Source of the DNA: Paenibacillaceae bacterium
Lineage (GTDB): Bacteria; Bacillota; Clostridia; Lachnospirales; Lachnospiraceae
Assembly (NCBI GenBank): GCA_015057775.1
Contig: SVDT01000006.1
Span: 1-47,482, forward strand
DNA length: 47,482 nucleotides
Direction of reading: 5' to 3'
How positions within the stretch are numbered: position 1 is the first letter of the stretch; each line of letters starts with the position of its first letter. A model generated the notes under the pieces. The model did not search any database and had not been told where the DNA came from. It saw only the letters and a list, made by a program, of their open reading frames with translations. Of the stretch, positions 33,048-41,394 are shown piece by piece. Made by a program: the position numbers and the translations under genes.

Positions 33048-34538
33048 TTATTCTCCCGGTCCCACTTGCGGACTATCCACAGCATCTTCCCATTCAGGTA
33101 CTGCCGCGGAAACCGGCTCCTGAGTTGTTTCCTCAGATGGCTGTGTAATAATATCAGAAATCTCAGATGGATGGGTTGGTAATGGTTCTGCAACTGCAGG
33201 TGCTGCCGGACCCACCTTTATAATTGCCTTGGAGGGATTGTAGGTATCCGTATGAAGTATCTCTCTGCTTTGTTCTGCACCATCTACATACACAATCTTC
33301 CAGAGTCTTGATTTCATTCCTGTATGAGCAGACTGAACCTGCTTTCTGGATCCAGGCGGCATGGCAGGATCCACAACCTCTTTTGCAGCCCCCGGATCAG
33401 TGACACTAAGTGTTTCTGATACAAATTCAAAGGTCCGGTTGGCTGGTCTGGTCTCTTTTCCGTATATGGTAAAGGTAAGAGTCTTTCCTGAAGTATAGCC
33501 TTCCACATAAATAGGTGTGCTGTAATTATTGGTAAATTTAATGTCTTTATAGGTTCCTGCGATTGCCGCATCCTCCGACGGCTTTACATAGCTTACCACC
33601 ATGGAGTGATTCTGTCTCTGACTGATCTCTAACTCTGCTCTGAGTGCAGCATTATAAATGGTAGTGGCAATCTGGCATACTCCGCCTCCCACACTGTCGA
33701 CCACCTGACCGTTCTCATAAGCAGCAGCTGTGGCATAACCATTATCAACTGTAAAGGGATGCATGCAGTCATAACCGGACAGGGTCTCTCCAGGCATTAA
33801 CACATGACCGTTTATCTTTCCGGAACCAACCTGCAGGTTTTTGGACCTGGAAGCACCGCTTGATGAGAAATTGGTGGAAAAGGTTCCAAGTACATCCTGA
33901 ATGGTAGATAAATCTTCAGTTGTAATGGCCGGCTTTACTTCGGCAACAACTGCATTAACAGTGATCGGCTCTTTTAAACCATTTGCAAACGCGGCATTAA
34001 GAGCCTGCTTTGTGGCTTCCACATCCACTGTTTTTCCAATCACAGAAGGTGTGACTGTAAATGCTCCGTTCTGGCGGACAATGGAGGCATTCTTTGGCTC
34101 AGCCACTGCAGGTGCACATTTTTCGGCCACAAATGACGCTAACCTGCCATCATCCAAAGAGGTTTCCAAAGGAATGATGACTGGATTGTGTTCGATATCC
34201 TTTTTATTTAAATATCGTTTTAATAAATTCCCCCCCTGCCAGGAGGATGCTGCCTGAGAAACCGCTTCCGGGTTGCTCCAATGAAATCCCAGATCCTTAG
34301 CTGTCGTATCAACCGGTTGTCCGTCCACAACCAGTGTGATTTTCTGATTTTCCATTTCATTAACCAGGCCCTGAACCTTCTGCCCGGCTTCTTCCTCTGT
34401 CAAACCGCCCAGATTATATTCTCCGACATAGATACCGTCCGGAAGCGTATCAGCCATCACGTATGCTGGTGAGAAAAATCCGATTCCCACTGCCAGCATG
34501 GAGGCTGCCAGGCATATGGACAAAGTTTTCTTTTTCAT
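33048..34538 (-). CDS. VanW-family secreted or membrane-anchored protein
   Basis: 496 residues from the ATG at 34538, seven bases after AGAGG; an in-frame TTG six bases upstream is less likely. Signal sequence (about 1-31, hydrophobic core LSICLAASMLAVGIGFF). Two putative peptidoglycan-binding YoaR-type repeats lie at about 35-215, then the VanW domain (about 225-350) with GETLSGYDCM, GGGVCQIATTIYNAALRAEL, QRQNHSMVVSYV, and a G5-like region (about 365-440). Pro/Ser/Glu-rich tail. VanW domains occur in vancomycin-resistance and many unrelated Firmicute wall loci; the exact role is unknown. Confidence 0.92.
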   Translation of the reverse strand: MKKKTLSICLAASMLAVGIGFFSPAYVMADTLPDGIYVGEYNLGGLTEEEAGQKVQGLVNEMENQKITLVVDGQPVDTTAKDLGFHWSNPEAVSQAASSWQGGNLLKRYLNKKDIEHNPVIIPLETSLDDGRLASFVAEKCAPAVAEPKNASIVRQNGAFTVTPSVIGKTVDVEATKQALNAAFANGLKEPITVNAVVAEVKPAITTEDLSTIQDVLGTFSTNFSSSGASRSKNLQVGSGKINGHVLMPGETLSGYDCMHPFTVDNGYATAAAYENGQVVDSVGGGVCQIATTIYNAALRAELEISQRQNHSMVVSYVKPSEDAAIAGTYKDIKFTNNYSTPIYVEGYTSGKTLTFTIYGKETRPANRTFEFVSETLSVTDPGAAKEVVDPAMPPGSRKQVQSAHTGMKSRLWKIVYVDGAEQSREILHTDTYNPSKAIIKVGPAAPAVAEPLPTHPSEISDIITQPSEETTQEPVSAAVPEWEDAVDSPQVGPGE

Positions 34539-34589
34539 ATTCAATCCTCTTACTCTACTGTTTCCGCCTGACGTTTTGTCAGATAAAAA

Positions 34590-34706
34590 CTATCTCATAA
34601 AACTTAACATCATTGGGAGTACCATTGCTATAATCAGTAAAACTACAACTCCGATTAAAACCACTGACATAAACTTCTTGTTGTTCTTATTGTTAAAATT
34701 AATCAT
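34590..34706 (-). CDS. 38-residue single-pass membrane peptide
   Basis: A small reading frame not usually reported because of its length. GAGGTG stands seven bases before the ATG at 34706. The product has a basic, Asn-rich head (MINFNNKNNKKF), one hydrophobic helix (about 14-35, VVLIGVVVLLIIAMVLPMML) and ends MR. It lies between the DnaQ-like exonuclease gene (15 bases after its stop) and vanW, in the same direction, and fills an otherwise empty 183-base gap. Coding is inferred from the ribosome site and the clean membrane helix. Function unknown; a peptide of this type could associate with a membrane complex. Confidence 0.65.
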   Translation of the reverse strand: MINFNNKNNKKFMSVVLIGVVVLLIIAMVLPMMLSFMR

Positions 34707-34721
34707 TTTGTATCACCTCTC

Positions 34722-35429
34722 TTATATTCTTCCATATTGTGCGATGATTTTATCCGTAATTCTGGATATTTCATTTCTGGATAAATGATCCAATTGCACA
34801 GATAAAGCTATTTTATGATATTTTAATAAATCCTGCAAGTGTTCTTTTTGCCGGTTTGACGCCGGTTGTTCCTTTTTTACCTTATAAATCAAGGGGACAG
34901 AGTCAAAGACTTCCGGATTCCTTTCACCGAACTCCCTTTTCATTGTCTGATAGAGCTCATGAGCTGCAATGGCATCAAATCTGGCACGGTGGCTCTGTTT
35001 TATTTCTATCCCGAAATAAGCGCAGGCGGCAGAAAGACTTTTTGATCTGTCTTCCGGCATAAATTTTCTTGCAAGCTTTAATGTATCAATTCCCTGCCGT
35101 TCAAAACTTAATCCTTTATTTACTGCTGCACGTTTTAAAAAACTGTAATCAAAGATGATATGATGTCCCAGAATCGGCAGTTTACCTGCGAAATCAAGGA
35201 AATGGCCAATTATGGATTCGATGCCTGAAGCAGGCTCCAGCTGACTGTCCGTAATACCAGTCAGGGTAATCACATGCTCTTCCAGATTGCGGTAAGGATT
35301 TACAAAGCATTCAAATGTGTCTTCTGCTTTTCCATCTGTCACCCGCACTGCTCCGATTTCAATAATTTTATCCCGCTTTGGGTCAAGACCGGTCGTTTCT
35401 AAATCCACGGCAACATAAGATGATATCAC
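34722..35429 (-). CDS. DnaQ-like 3'-5' exonuclease
   Basis: 235 residues. DEDDh exonuclease domain (about 1-165): ExoI motif AVDLETTGLDP (D9, E11), ExoII region GHHIIFDYSFLKRA, and ExoIII HRARFDAIAAHEL. After it comes a basic tail (about 185-235; ASNRQKEHLQDLLKYHKI) of the kind that recognises DNA or forms a helical bundle. It is not the PolC core. Related proteins act as proofreading-like or repair nucleases. It overlaps nth by four bases (ATGA), pointing to a repair role beside endonuclease III. Confidence 0.92.
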   Translation of the reverse strand: MISSYVAVDLETTGLDPKRDKIIEIGAVRVTDGKAEDTFECFVNPYRNLEEHVITLTGITDSQLEPASGIESIIGHFLDFAGKLPILGHHIIFDYSFLKRAAVNKGLSFERQGIDTLKLARKFMPEDRSKSLSAACAYFGIEIKQSHRARFDAIAAHELYQTMKREFGERNPEVFDSVPLIYKVKKEQPASNRQKEHLQDLLKYHKIALSVQLDHLSRNEISRITDKIIAQYGRI

Positions 35430-36109
35430 GTTTTGTTCTTCCTCTCCTCAATTTCCCCTGTTACAGCACTGGGACACAGCTCCTTTAGGAAGCAGTCTCT
35501 GCATTTGGGACTTCTTGCAATACAGATGGATCTCCCCAGCGTGATAATCTGGATGTTCCACAGGATCCAGTGGTCTCTTGGCAGTATCTCCATTAATTCA
35601 TATTCAATTTTTTCCGGGTCATCTGATTTGGCAAACCCCAGTTTTTTCGATATCCGCTTTACATGGGTATCCACCACAATACTGGGTTGGTTATAAATAT
35701 TGCCCAGTATTACATTGGCGGTTTTCCTGCCAACTCCTGCAAGCCCAGTCAGCTCTTCCATGGTCTTTGGGACTTCGCCTCCATACTTTTCCACCAGATC
35801 CGTACAGCAGGAAATAATATTTTTGGCTTTCATGTGAAAAAATCCAAGGGAGTGGATATCCTGTTCCAGCTCTTTTAAATGAGCATTTGCAAATTTTTCC
35901 GGTGAATCGTATTTTTGAAATAAATCTGCAGTCACCATGTTGACTCTGGCATCGGTACACTGGGCACTTAAAATAACTGCAATAAGCAGCTGCCATGGCG
36001 TTTCATGGTTTAAATAGCAGATATATTCTGTTCCGTATTCCTGGTCAAGAGCATCTAGAACTCTGGTTACTCTGGCTCTTTTTTCTGCTTTTGTCTCTTT
36101 TTTAGCCAT
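35426..36109 (-). CDS. nth: Endonuclease III (DNA glycosylase/AP lyase)
   Basis: 227 residues from the ATG at 36109, which overlaps the upstream stop by one base (TGATG) and has GGAGG five bases before it; an in-frame ATG twelve bases earlier has no ribosome site. HhH-GPD fold with hairpin LTGLAGVGRKTANVILG containing catalytic K129, catalytic D147 in VVDTHVKRIS, and a C-terminal 4Fe-4S loop with four Cys (CIARSPKCRDCFLKELC). Removes oxidised pyrimidines from DNA. Sits between a radical SAM gene and a DnaQ-like exonuclease gene with overlaps on both sides. Confidence 0.96.
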   Translation of the reverse strand: MAKKETKAEKRARVTRVLDALDQEYGTEYICYLNHETPWQLLIAVILSAQCTDARVNMVTADLFQKYDSPEKFANAHLKELEQDIHSLGFFHMKAKNIISCCTDLVEKYGGEVPKTMEELTGLAGVGRKTANVILGNIYNQPSIVVDTHVKRISKKLGFAKSDDPEKIEYELMEILPRDHWILWNIQIITLGRSICIARSPKCRDCFLKELCPSAVTGEIEERKNKT

Positions 36110-37869
36110 CATCTCCTCCATATACCAAGCTCATGGACTGCTGCATTATGGGTAAGCGCATCCCTTTTTTTATAATCAAAAAGAACCGCTCTTCCATCAT
36201 GAAATACCTCCACATGAGCCATCTTGATCAGCTGCCTGGCTTCAAATCCTTCATAACCTTCTTTTAAATAACGATATTGAACCGCCTCATCTGCAAAAAA
36301 TGCTTTTACCTGATCTTTATAAGGCTCCTGATCAGCAGAAAAAGCAGGACGGCTCTTTAAGTTTTCTCTCAGATATAAGTCATACACCAGAAGATCTCTG
36401 TAATAAGACTGTTTGTCAGGAACCATGAGGCTGATAAACGTCTCTAATATCTCGTACCTGGCCATTCGGCTGTGGCTCAGCTTTGACAATTCCTGTTTAT
36501 CATAATATTCAGCCAATGACTCAAACATATCAAAAGGAGTATGAAATTCTTTACGAAATTCTTCTATTGTCGTTTGAAACTGACCGCTGTTGCCATATAC
36601 CTCAAGCATCTCTTCCAGTCCCTTTAGTTTTAGAACCTCACCATAGTCAAGCCATTTGGTGGACAAAACTTCATAGGGAGGCTTTTCCTTATAATGAATC
36701 TCATAATCTTGTGCCTTTTGTGCCATATAGGAACCCTTTAATACCTTTAGAAATCCCAACTGAAGCTGTTCCGGCTTCATATCATAAACCTGGTTGAAGG
36801 AACGTCGGAAGCTTTCATAATTTTCAAAGGGAAGTCCCGCAATCAGGTCCAGATGCTGATGTATGTTTTCATAGCTGTTTATGATCTCCACATTCTTCCT
36901 TAATACAGACAGATCCATACTCCGGTGTATTTCCTTAATGGTGGATTCATTGGTACTCTGCACCCCGATCTCTAACTGGATCAGTCCGGGTCTCATGCGA
37001 GACATCAGCTGTAATTCATCCTGATTCAGTAAATCAGCAGAAATTTCAAAATGAAAATTAGTCACCCCGTTATCATGTTCAATTAAATACTCCCAGATGC
37101 GATACGAGTGATTCCTGCTGCAGTTAAAGGTTCGGTCTACAAACTTCACCTGTGGAACTTTTTTCTGAAGAAAAAAATCCAGTTCCTTTAACACCAGATC
37201 CGTATCACGGAACCGGACAGACTTGTCAACAGAGGAAAGGCAGTAGCTACAGGAAAACGGGCATCCACGGCTGCTTTCATAATAAACAATACGATTTTCA
37301 AACCCCGCCATATCCTCATACAGAAATGGAATCTTGTTTAAATCAACCGGGGATTTTAAAGGATTGATAACCGGTAGTCCATCTTTATCCCGGACAGCAG
37401 TTCCATCTATCTCCTGAAAGGCTGTCTGATCCCACCCCGGAGTTCCTCTCTGCTGATTCAGATAACAACTGACCACTTTTTTAAAGGTTTCTTCCCCTTC
37501 TCCCATCATAATACCGAAAACGTGTGGTTCTTCTTCTAAAATCCGGGCGGCATCGTAAGACACCTCAGGACCTCCCAGCCAGATCTCCACATGAGGGAGA
37601 ACTTTCGGAAGGTCCCGTACCAGTTCTAAAATATAGGAAATATTCCAGATGTAACAGGAGAATCCCACTACATCCGGTTTTCTTCTATAAATATCACTCA
37701 ATATTTCATCCATCTGATTATTAATGGTATATTCCCCAATTTCTATCTCAAACCTTCCGTCGCTAAGTTCCGGCTCTTTCAGCCACGCCTGGGCATAAGC
37801 CTTCAAACTGTAAACTCCAGGATTGGAATGAATATATTTGGCATTCAGCGCCGTCAGTAAAAACTTCAT
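36109..37869 (-). CDS. B12-binding-domain radical SAM protein (DUF4080 type)
   Basis: 586 residues. The N-terminal B12-binding-like Rossmann domain (about 1-140; TALNAKYIHSNPGVYSL, IDVVGFSCYIWN-type strand, IWLGGPEVSYDA, GEGEETF) lacks an obvious D-x-H-x-x-G cobalamin ligand. A radical SAM barrel follows (about 180-400) with the cluster motif RGCPFSCSYC, ISADLLNQDEL and LDLIAGLPFENYESF. The C-terminal region (about 420-586) is the extension typical of this uncharacterised family. Reaction unknown. It starts one base after the dCMP deaminase stop and runs into nth, so it is fully within the operon. Confidence 0.9.
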   Translation of the reverse strand: MKFLLTALNAKYIHSNPGVYSLKAYAQAWLKEPELSDGRFEIEIGEYTINNQMDEILSDIYRRKPDVVGFSCYIWNISYILELVRDLPKVLPHVEIWLGGPEVSYDAARILEEEPHVFGIMMGEGEETFKKVVSCYLNQQRGTPGWDQTAFQEIDGTAVRDKDGLPVINPLKSPVDLNKIPFLYEDMAGFENRIVYYESSRGCPFSCSYCLSSVDKSVRFRDTDLVLKELDFFLQKKVPQVKFVDRTFNCSRNHSYRIWEYLIEHDNGVTNFHFEISADLLNQDELQLMSRMRPGLIQLEIGVQSTNESTIKEIHRSMDLSVLRKNVEIINSYENIHQHLDLIAGLPFENYESFRRSFNQVYDMKPEQLQLGFLKVLKGSYMAQKAQDYEIHYKEKPPYEVLSTKWLDYGEVLKLKGLEEMLEVYGNSGQFQTTIEEFRKEFHTPFDMFESLAEYYDKQELSKLSHSRMARYEILETFISLMVPDKQSYYRDLLVYDLYLRENLKSRPAFSADQEPYKDQVKAFFADEAVQYRYLKEGYEGFEARQLIKMAHVEVFHDGRAVLFDYKKRDALTHNAAVHELGIWRR

Positions 37870-37870
37870 A

Positions 37871-38365
37871 TTAAACCTCGATCTCTATTTTTCTGCCGGA
37901 TGGCTGATATTGATAATAGCGGACTCCTGCCGCATTAAGCATACGCTTGGAAGCATTCACCGCTGGTGTTCCGGCATACTTGTCCGAACCGTATACAATT
38001 GTTTTTATTCCCGACTGTATGATTGCCTTTGCACACTCATTACAGGGGAAAAGGGTTACATAAAGTTTAGAGCCTTCCAGACTTCCTCCCCTGTAATTAA
38101 GAATAGCATTTAATTCACTGTGAGTGGAATAGAAATATTTGGCATTATAGGGATCCTCTGCCTCATTGTCTCTTCCCCATGGAAATTCATCATCGGAACA
38201 CCCAAGTGGAAATCCGTTATAACCCATGGATAAAATTTTATTATCCTGACTGACAATACAGGCTCCTACCTGAGTACTTGGATCCTTGGATCGTTTTCCT
38301 GACAAAACAGCCACTCCCATAAAATACTCATCCCAGGTAATATAATCTTCTCTTTTTCCAGTCAT
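37871..38365 (-). CDS. Deoxycytidylate (dCMP) deaminase
   Basis: 164 residues. Zinc site of the cytidine deaminase superfamily: H and catalytic E in STHSELNAIL, two Cys in FPCNECAKAII. The start YITWDEYFMGVAVLSGKRSKDPSTQVGA and GYNGFPLGCSDDEFPW are typical of dCMP deaminases including Bacillus ComEB. Converts dCMP to dUMP for thymidylate synthesis. It lies 18 bases after the Sua5-type gene and one base before the radical SAM gene. Confidence 0.93.
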   Translation of the reverse strand: MTGKREDYITWDEYFMGVAVLSGKRSKDPSTQVGACIVSQDNKILSMGYNGFPLGCSDDEFPWGRDNEAEDPYNAKYFYSTHSELNAILNYRGGSLEGSKLYVTLFPCNECAKAIIQSGIKTIVYGSDKYAGTPAVNASKRMLNAAGVRYYQYQPSGRKIEIEV

Positions 38366-38383
38366 CCTTCCTGCTCCTCCCTG

Positions 38384-39445
38384 TCAAACTTTAATAATGT
38401 GGTAACCGGCTGCCTTAGTCAGCCGGTTCATGATTGCCTGTCCCAGATGACTTCTGGAAAAGCTCTCAGAAAATATATAGTCAGCATCTAAATCATCAAA
38501 TTCCCGTAGTACTGCATATAAATTGTGAGCGACAGACTCCTCTTTCAGACGGCTGCCGATACTCCTTATAATACCTCCCGGATAAAGATCTGATGTCTCA
38601 TCGGTACAGATCACACCTACCCGGTATCCTGCCTCCAGCTTTTCCTCTGTCAGTTTATTAATGGCAGAAACCACAGCTTCTGTATTTCCCTCAACCAGAG
38701 TAAGATCTGCTTTAGGTGCATAATGCTTATACTTCATTCCCGGTGCTTTTGGTTTTACATCGGCTTTTAACGGGCCTGAGATAATAGCAGGATCCAGACA
38801 AATCTCTTTTCCTAAAACTGCAGATGCCATCTCCTGGGTAACTGCACCTGGTCTTAGTATCATGGGTTCATCTCCCGAAACGTCAATAATGGTGGATTCC
38901 ACGCCGATCCCAACAGCACCGCCATCAACGATCATCTGGATCTTTCCGTTCATATCCTGCCATACATGGTCTGCGGTGGTAGGACTGGGGCGCCCGGATG
39001 TATTGGCGCTGGGAGCTGCTATGGGAACTCCTGCCAGACGGATCAGCGCGCTGGCTGCAGGGTCAGCAGGCATTCGAACCGCTACTGTATCAAGTCCGCC
39101 GGTCGTTCCATAAGGAACCAGACTGCTTTTGGGAAAAATCAGCGTAAGGGGGCCGGGCCAGAATGCTTCCATAAGCTTTCTGCCTGCCTCAGGGACTTTG
39201 GTCACCAGGGGAAGCAGATCGTCAAAATCTGCAATGTGGGCAATGAGAGGATTGTCCGATGGTCTTCCTTTCGCCTCATAGATCTTTTTTGCCGCCTCTT
39301 CGTTTAAGGCATTGGCCCCAAGTCCATAAACAGTTTCGGTTGGGAATGCCACAAGACCGCCTTCCCTTAATATTTTCGCCGGTTCTTTTAACTGTTCTGA
39401 ATCCGGGTTCTCTCTGTCTTTTAATATAATTCGTTTCGTATTCAT
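38384..39445 (-). CDS. ywlC: L-threonylcarbamoyladenylate synthase (Sua5/YwlC)
   Basis: 353 residues from the ATG at 39445. An in-frame ATG at 39475 lies only three bases from the promoter -10, so it cannot be the start. YrdC domain (about 10-200): FPTETVYGLGANALNEEAAKKIYEAKGRPSDNPL cut across the nucleotide site, WPGPLTLIF, TVAVRMP, APSANTSGRPSPTT and GVESTIIDV. A C-terminal Sua5 domain (about 235-353) with GMKYKHYAPKADL follows, so this is the two-domain form. Makes the activated carbamoyl-threonine used for t6A37 in tRNA. First gene of the long minus-strand operon. Confidence 0.96.
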   Translation of the reverse strand: MNTKRIILKDRENPDSEQLKEPAKILREGGLVAFPTETVYGLGANALNEEAAKKIYEAKGRPSDNPLIAHIADFDDLLPLVTKVPEAGRKLMEAFWPGPLTLIFPKSSLVPYGTTGGLDTVAVRMPADPAASALIRLAGVPIAAPSANTSGRPSPTTADHVWQDMNGKIQMIVDGGAVGIGVESTIIDVSGDEPMILRPGAVTQEMASAVLGKEICLDPAIISGPLKADVKPKAPGMKYKHYAPKADLTLVEGNTEAVVSAINKLTEEKLEAGYRVGVICTDETSDLYPGGIIRSIGSRLKEESVAHNLYAVLREFDDLDADYIFSESFSRSHLGQAIMNRLTKAAGYHIIKV

Positions 39446-39477
39446 ATCTCTCTGCTCTTTTCTTTTCACTTCCATTT

Positions 39478-39506
39478 ATCATATCACAGCGTAAAGGCTC
39501 ATGCAA
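39478..39506 (-). promoter_or_regulatory. Sigma-A promoter of the Sua5-to-TrmL operon
   Basis: Minus-strand -35 TTGCAT (39501-39506) and -10 TATGAT (39478-39483), spacer exactly 17, about 33 bases before the ATG at 39445. Confidence 0.75.
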
Positions 39507-39527
39507 TGCTTTTACCCCCGACAAAAC

Positions 39528-39542
39528 GGGCTTTTAAAGCCC
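39528..39542. other. Palindrome between divergent promoters
   Basis: GGGCTTT-T-AAAGCCC, a perfect 15-base inverted repeat lying upstream of the Sua5 promoter and of asnA. Not followed by a T tract on either strand, so more likely a protein site or chance than a terminator. Confidence 0.35.
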
Positions 39543-39556
39543 TATACAAATAGCAG

Positions 39557-39585
39557 TTGTAAGTTTTTCCTATCAATGATACCAT
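39557..39585 (+). promoter_or_regulatory. Possible promoter of asnA
   Basis: TTGTAA (39557-39562) and TACCAT (39580-39585) are 17 bases apart, 32 bases before the asnA ATG. Both boxes are imperfect; TATACG at 39594-39599 is an alternative -10. Confidence 0.3.
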
Positions 39586-39617
39586 AATAACAGTATACGT
39601 TAAAAGAGGAGAAAAAC

Positions 39618-40625
39618 ATGGAACTGATTATACCCAAAAACTATGATCCCAGGCTCTCTGTCCGGGAAACCCAGGAAGCAATTAAATACATAAGAGACAC
39701 CTTTCAAAAGGAACTGGGCAAGGAGATGAACTTAGAGAGAATCTCCGCCCCTTTATTTGTAGAACGAAGCAGCGGATTAAATGATAATTTAAATGGTGTA
39801 GAACGCCCGGTGCAGTTTGATCTTTCAGGAGTTCCCGGCGAAACCATGGAAGTGGTACACTCCCTTGCCAAATGGAAACGTATGGCACTCCACGAATACG
39901 GCTTTCAGCCAGGAGAAGGACTTTACACCAATATGAATGCCATCCGAAGAGACGAAGAACTAGACAATCTTCACTCCTGTTATGTGGATCAGTGGGATTG
40001 GGAAAAAGTAATTACCAGAGAAGAAAGAAACGAAAATACATTAAAAGAGACCGTGAAAATTATTTTCAAGATTATCAAACACATGGAACATGAAGTCTGG
40101 TACAAATATCCCCAGGCAGTCAAAGCCCTTCCTGATGACATTACTTTCATCACCTCCCAGGAGTTGGAAGACCTCTATCCACAACTGTCACCCAAGGAGC
40201 GGGAAAATGCCATCACAAAAGAGCACGGCTGTGTCTTCCTCATGAAAATCGGAGATAAATTAGGCAGCGGAAAACCTCACGATGGAAGAGCACCTGATTA
40301 CGATGACTGGCAGCTTAACGGAGATATTCTCTTCTGGTTCCAGCATTTAAACTGTGCATTAGAAATCTCAAGCATGGGAATCCGCGTAGATGAAACAGCT
40401 CTGTCAGAACAGTTAAGGAAGGCAGGGTGTGAAGACCGCAAGGAGCTTCCTTATCATAAAATGCTTCTAAACGGAGAACTCCCCTATACCATCGGCGGAG
40501 GAATCGGACAGTCACGCCTTTGTATGCTATTATTAGACCGGGCACACGTTGGGGAAGTTCAGGCCAGTATCTGGCCAGACGAAATGCGCAAAGAGTGCAG
40601 AAAGAACAATATATTTTTGCTTTAA
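39618..40625 (+). CDS. asnA: Aspartate-ammonia ligase (AsnA)
   Basis: 335 residues, normal length. Class II aminoacyl-tRNA-synthetase-like fold making asparagine from aspartate, ammonia and ATP. Characteristic blocks: [81 protein letters not shown] and the final [34 protein letters not shown] precedes the ATG. A response regulator gene starts 23 bases after its stop with no terminator, so a shared transcript is likely. Confidence 0.97.
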   Translation: MELIIPKNYDPRLSVRETQEAIKYIRDTFQKELGKEMNLERISAPLFVERSSGLNDNLNGVERPVQFDLSGVPGETMEVVHSLAKWKRMALHEYGFQPGEGLYTNMNAIRRDEELDNLHSCYVDQWDWEKVITREERNENTLKETVKIIFKIIKHMEHEVWYKYPQAVKALPDDITFITSQELEDLYPQLSPKERENAITKEHGCVFLMKIGDKLGSGKPHDGRAPDYDDWQLNGDILFWFQHLNCALEISSMGIRVDETALSEQLRKAGCEDRKELPYHKMLLNGELPYTIGGGIGQSRLCMLLLDRAHVGEVQASIWPDEMRKECRKNNIFLL

Positions 40626-40648
40626 TTCTTACATAGGAAGTGGATGCA

Positions 40649-41356
40649 ATGAACGTATTTCTTTGTGATGACCAGGCAGAGTTTATGCATGGATTTACAA
40701 ATAATCTGGAAGGGTATTTTCGTACACGGAATATCCCCTTCCAGCTTTTCCTTTTTACATCAGGAACAGAGCTTCTGTCCTCCAAAGCTGTGCCTGACCT
40801 TATTTTTCTGGATATTAAGATGGGAGAAGAATCCGGACTGAATACTGCCCGTAAAATCAGAGAGACCAATACCAGGACAAAGCTGGTATTTCTTACTGCT
40901 TATAAACAATATGTATTTCAATCCTTTGATGTGGATGCCTCCCATTATCTCATCAAACCAGTAAGCAGGCAAAAGCTTTATCACGTGCTGGATCATATAA
41001 TCAAACAGCTTAATCTCTTAAAAGAACCTCCCATTATAATAAAATCAGGACAATCCACCATATGTATTTCCTGCTCTGATCTTATGTATCTGGAAGTAAA
41101 TAATAAAACACTTACTCTTCACAACCAAACTAATACCACCGAAGTTTCTGGTAAGCTGGAATCCATTGAAAAGAATCTACCCGCCCGTTTCTTCCGGTGC
41201 CATAGAAGTTACATAGTTAATATGGATTATATTGTCCGGTTTGACCGAATGGATCTTTATCTTGCCAACGGAGAAATAATTCCGGTTAGTAAACGGAAAT
41301 ATCAGGATTTTTCCAGTACCTTCCTCAAATATATGAAAAAGGAGGTATTGTTATAA
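40649..41356 (+). CDS. LytTR-family response regulator (AgrA-like)
   Basis: 235 residues from the ATG at 40649, eight bases after AGGAAG; an in-frame GTG nine bases earlier overlaps the ribosome site. Receiver domain with D7/D8 and phospho-acceptor D55 in IFLDIKMGEESG, T and K in LTAYK and IKPVS. The LytTR DNA-binding domain (about 135-230) has CSDLMYLEVNNKTLTLH, FFRCHRSYIVNMDYI and NGEIIPVSKRKY. Regulators of this type drive bacteriocin, quorum-sensing and fermentation genes. Follows asnA closely, and the kinase gene follows directly. Confidence 0.94.
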   Translation: MNVFLCDDQAEFMHGFTNNLEGYFRTRNIPFQLFLFTSGTELLSSKAVPDLIFLDIKMGEESGLNTARKIRETNTRTKLVFLTAYKQYVFQSFDVDASHYLIKPVSRQKLYHVLDHIIKQLNLLKEPPIIIKSGQSTICISCSDLMYLEVNNKTLTLHNQTNTTEVSGKLESIEKNLPARFFRCHRSYIVNMDYIVRFDRMDLYLANGEIIPVSKRKYQDFSSTFLKYMKKEVLL

Positions 41357-41394
41357 TTCTTCTTACTTTTACCGCTTACGTCCAATATCGTTTC

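Noticed and set aside
40315-40869. 184-residue minus-strand open frame over asnA and the LytTR gene
   Set aside because: It spans two well-supported plus-strand genes antisense and shows no family features.
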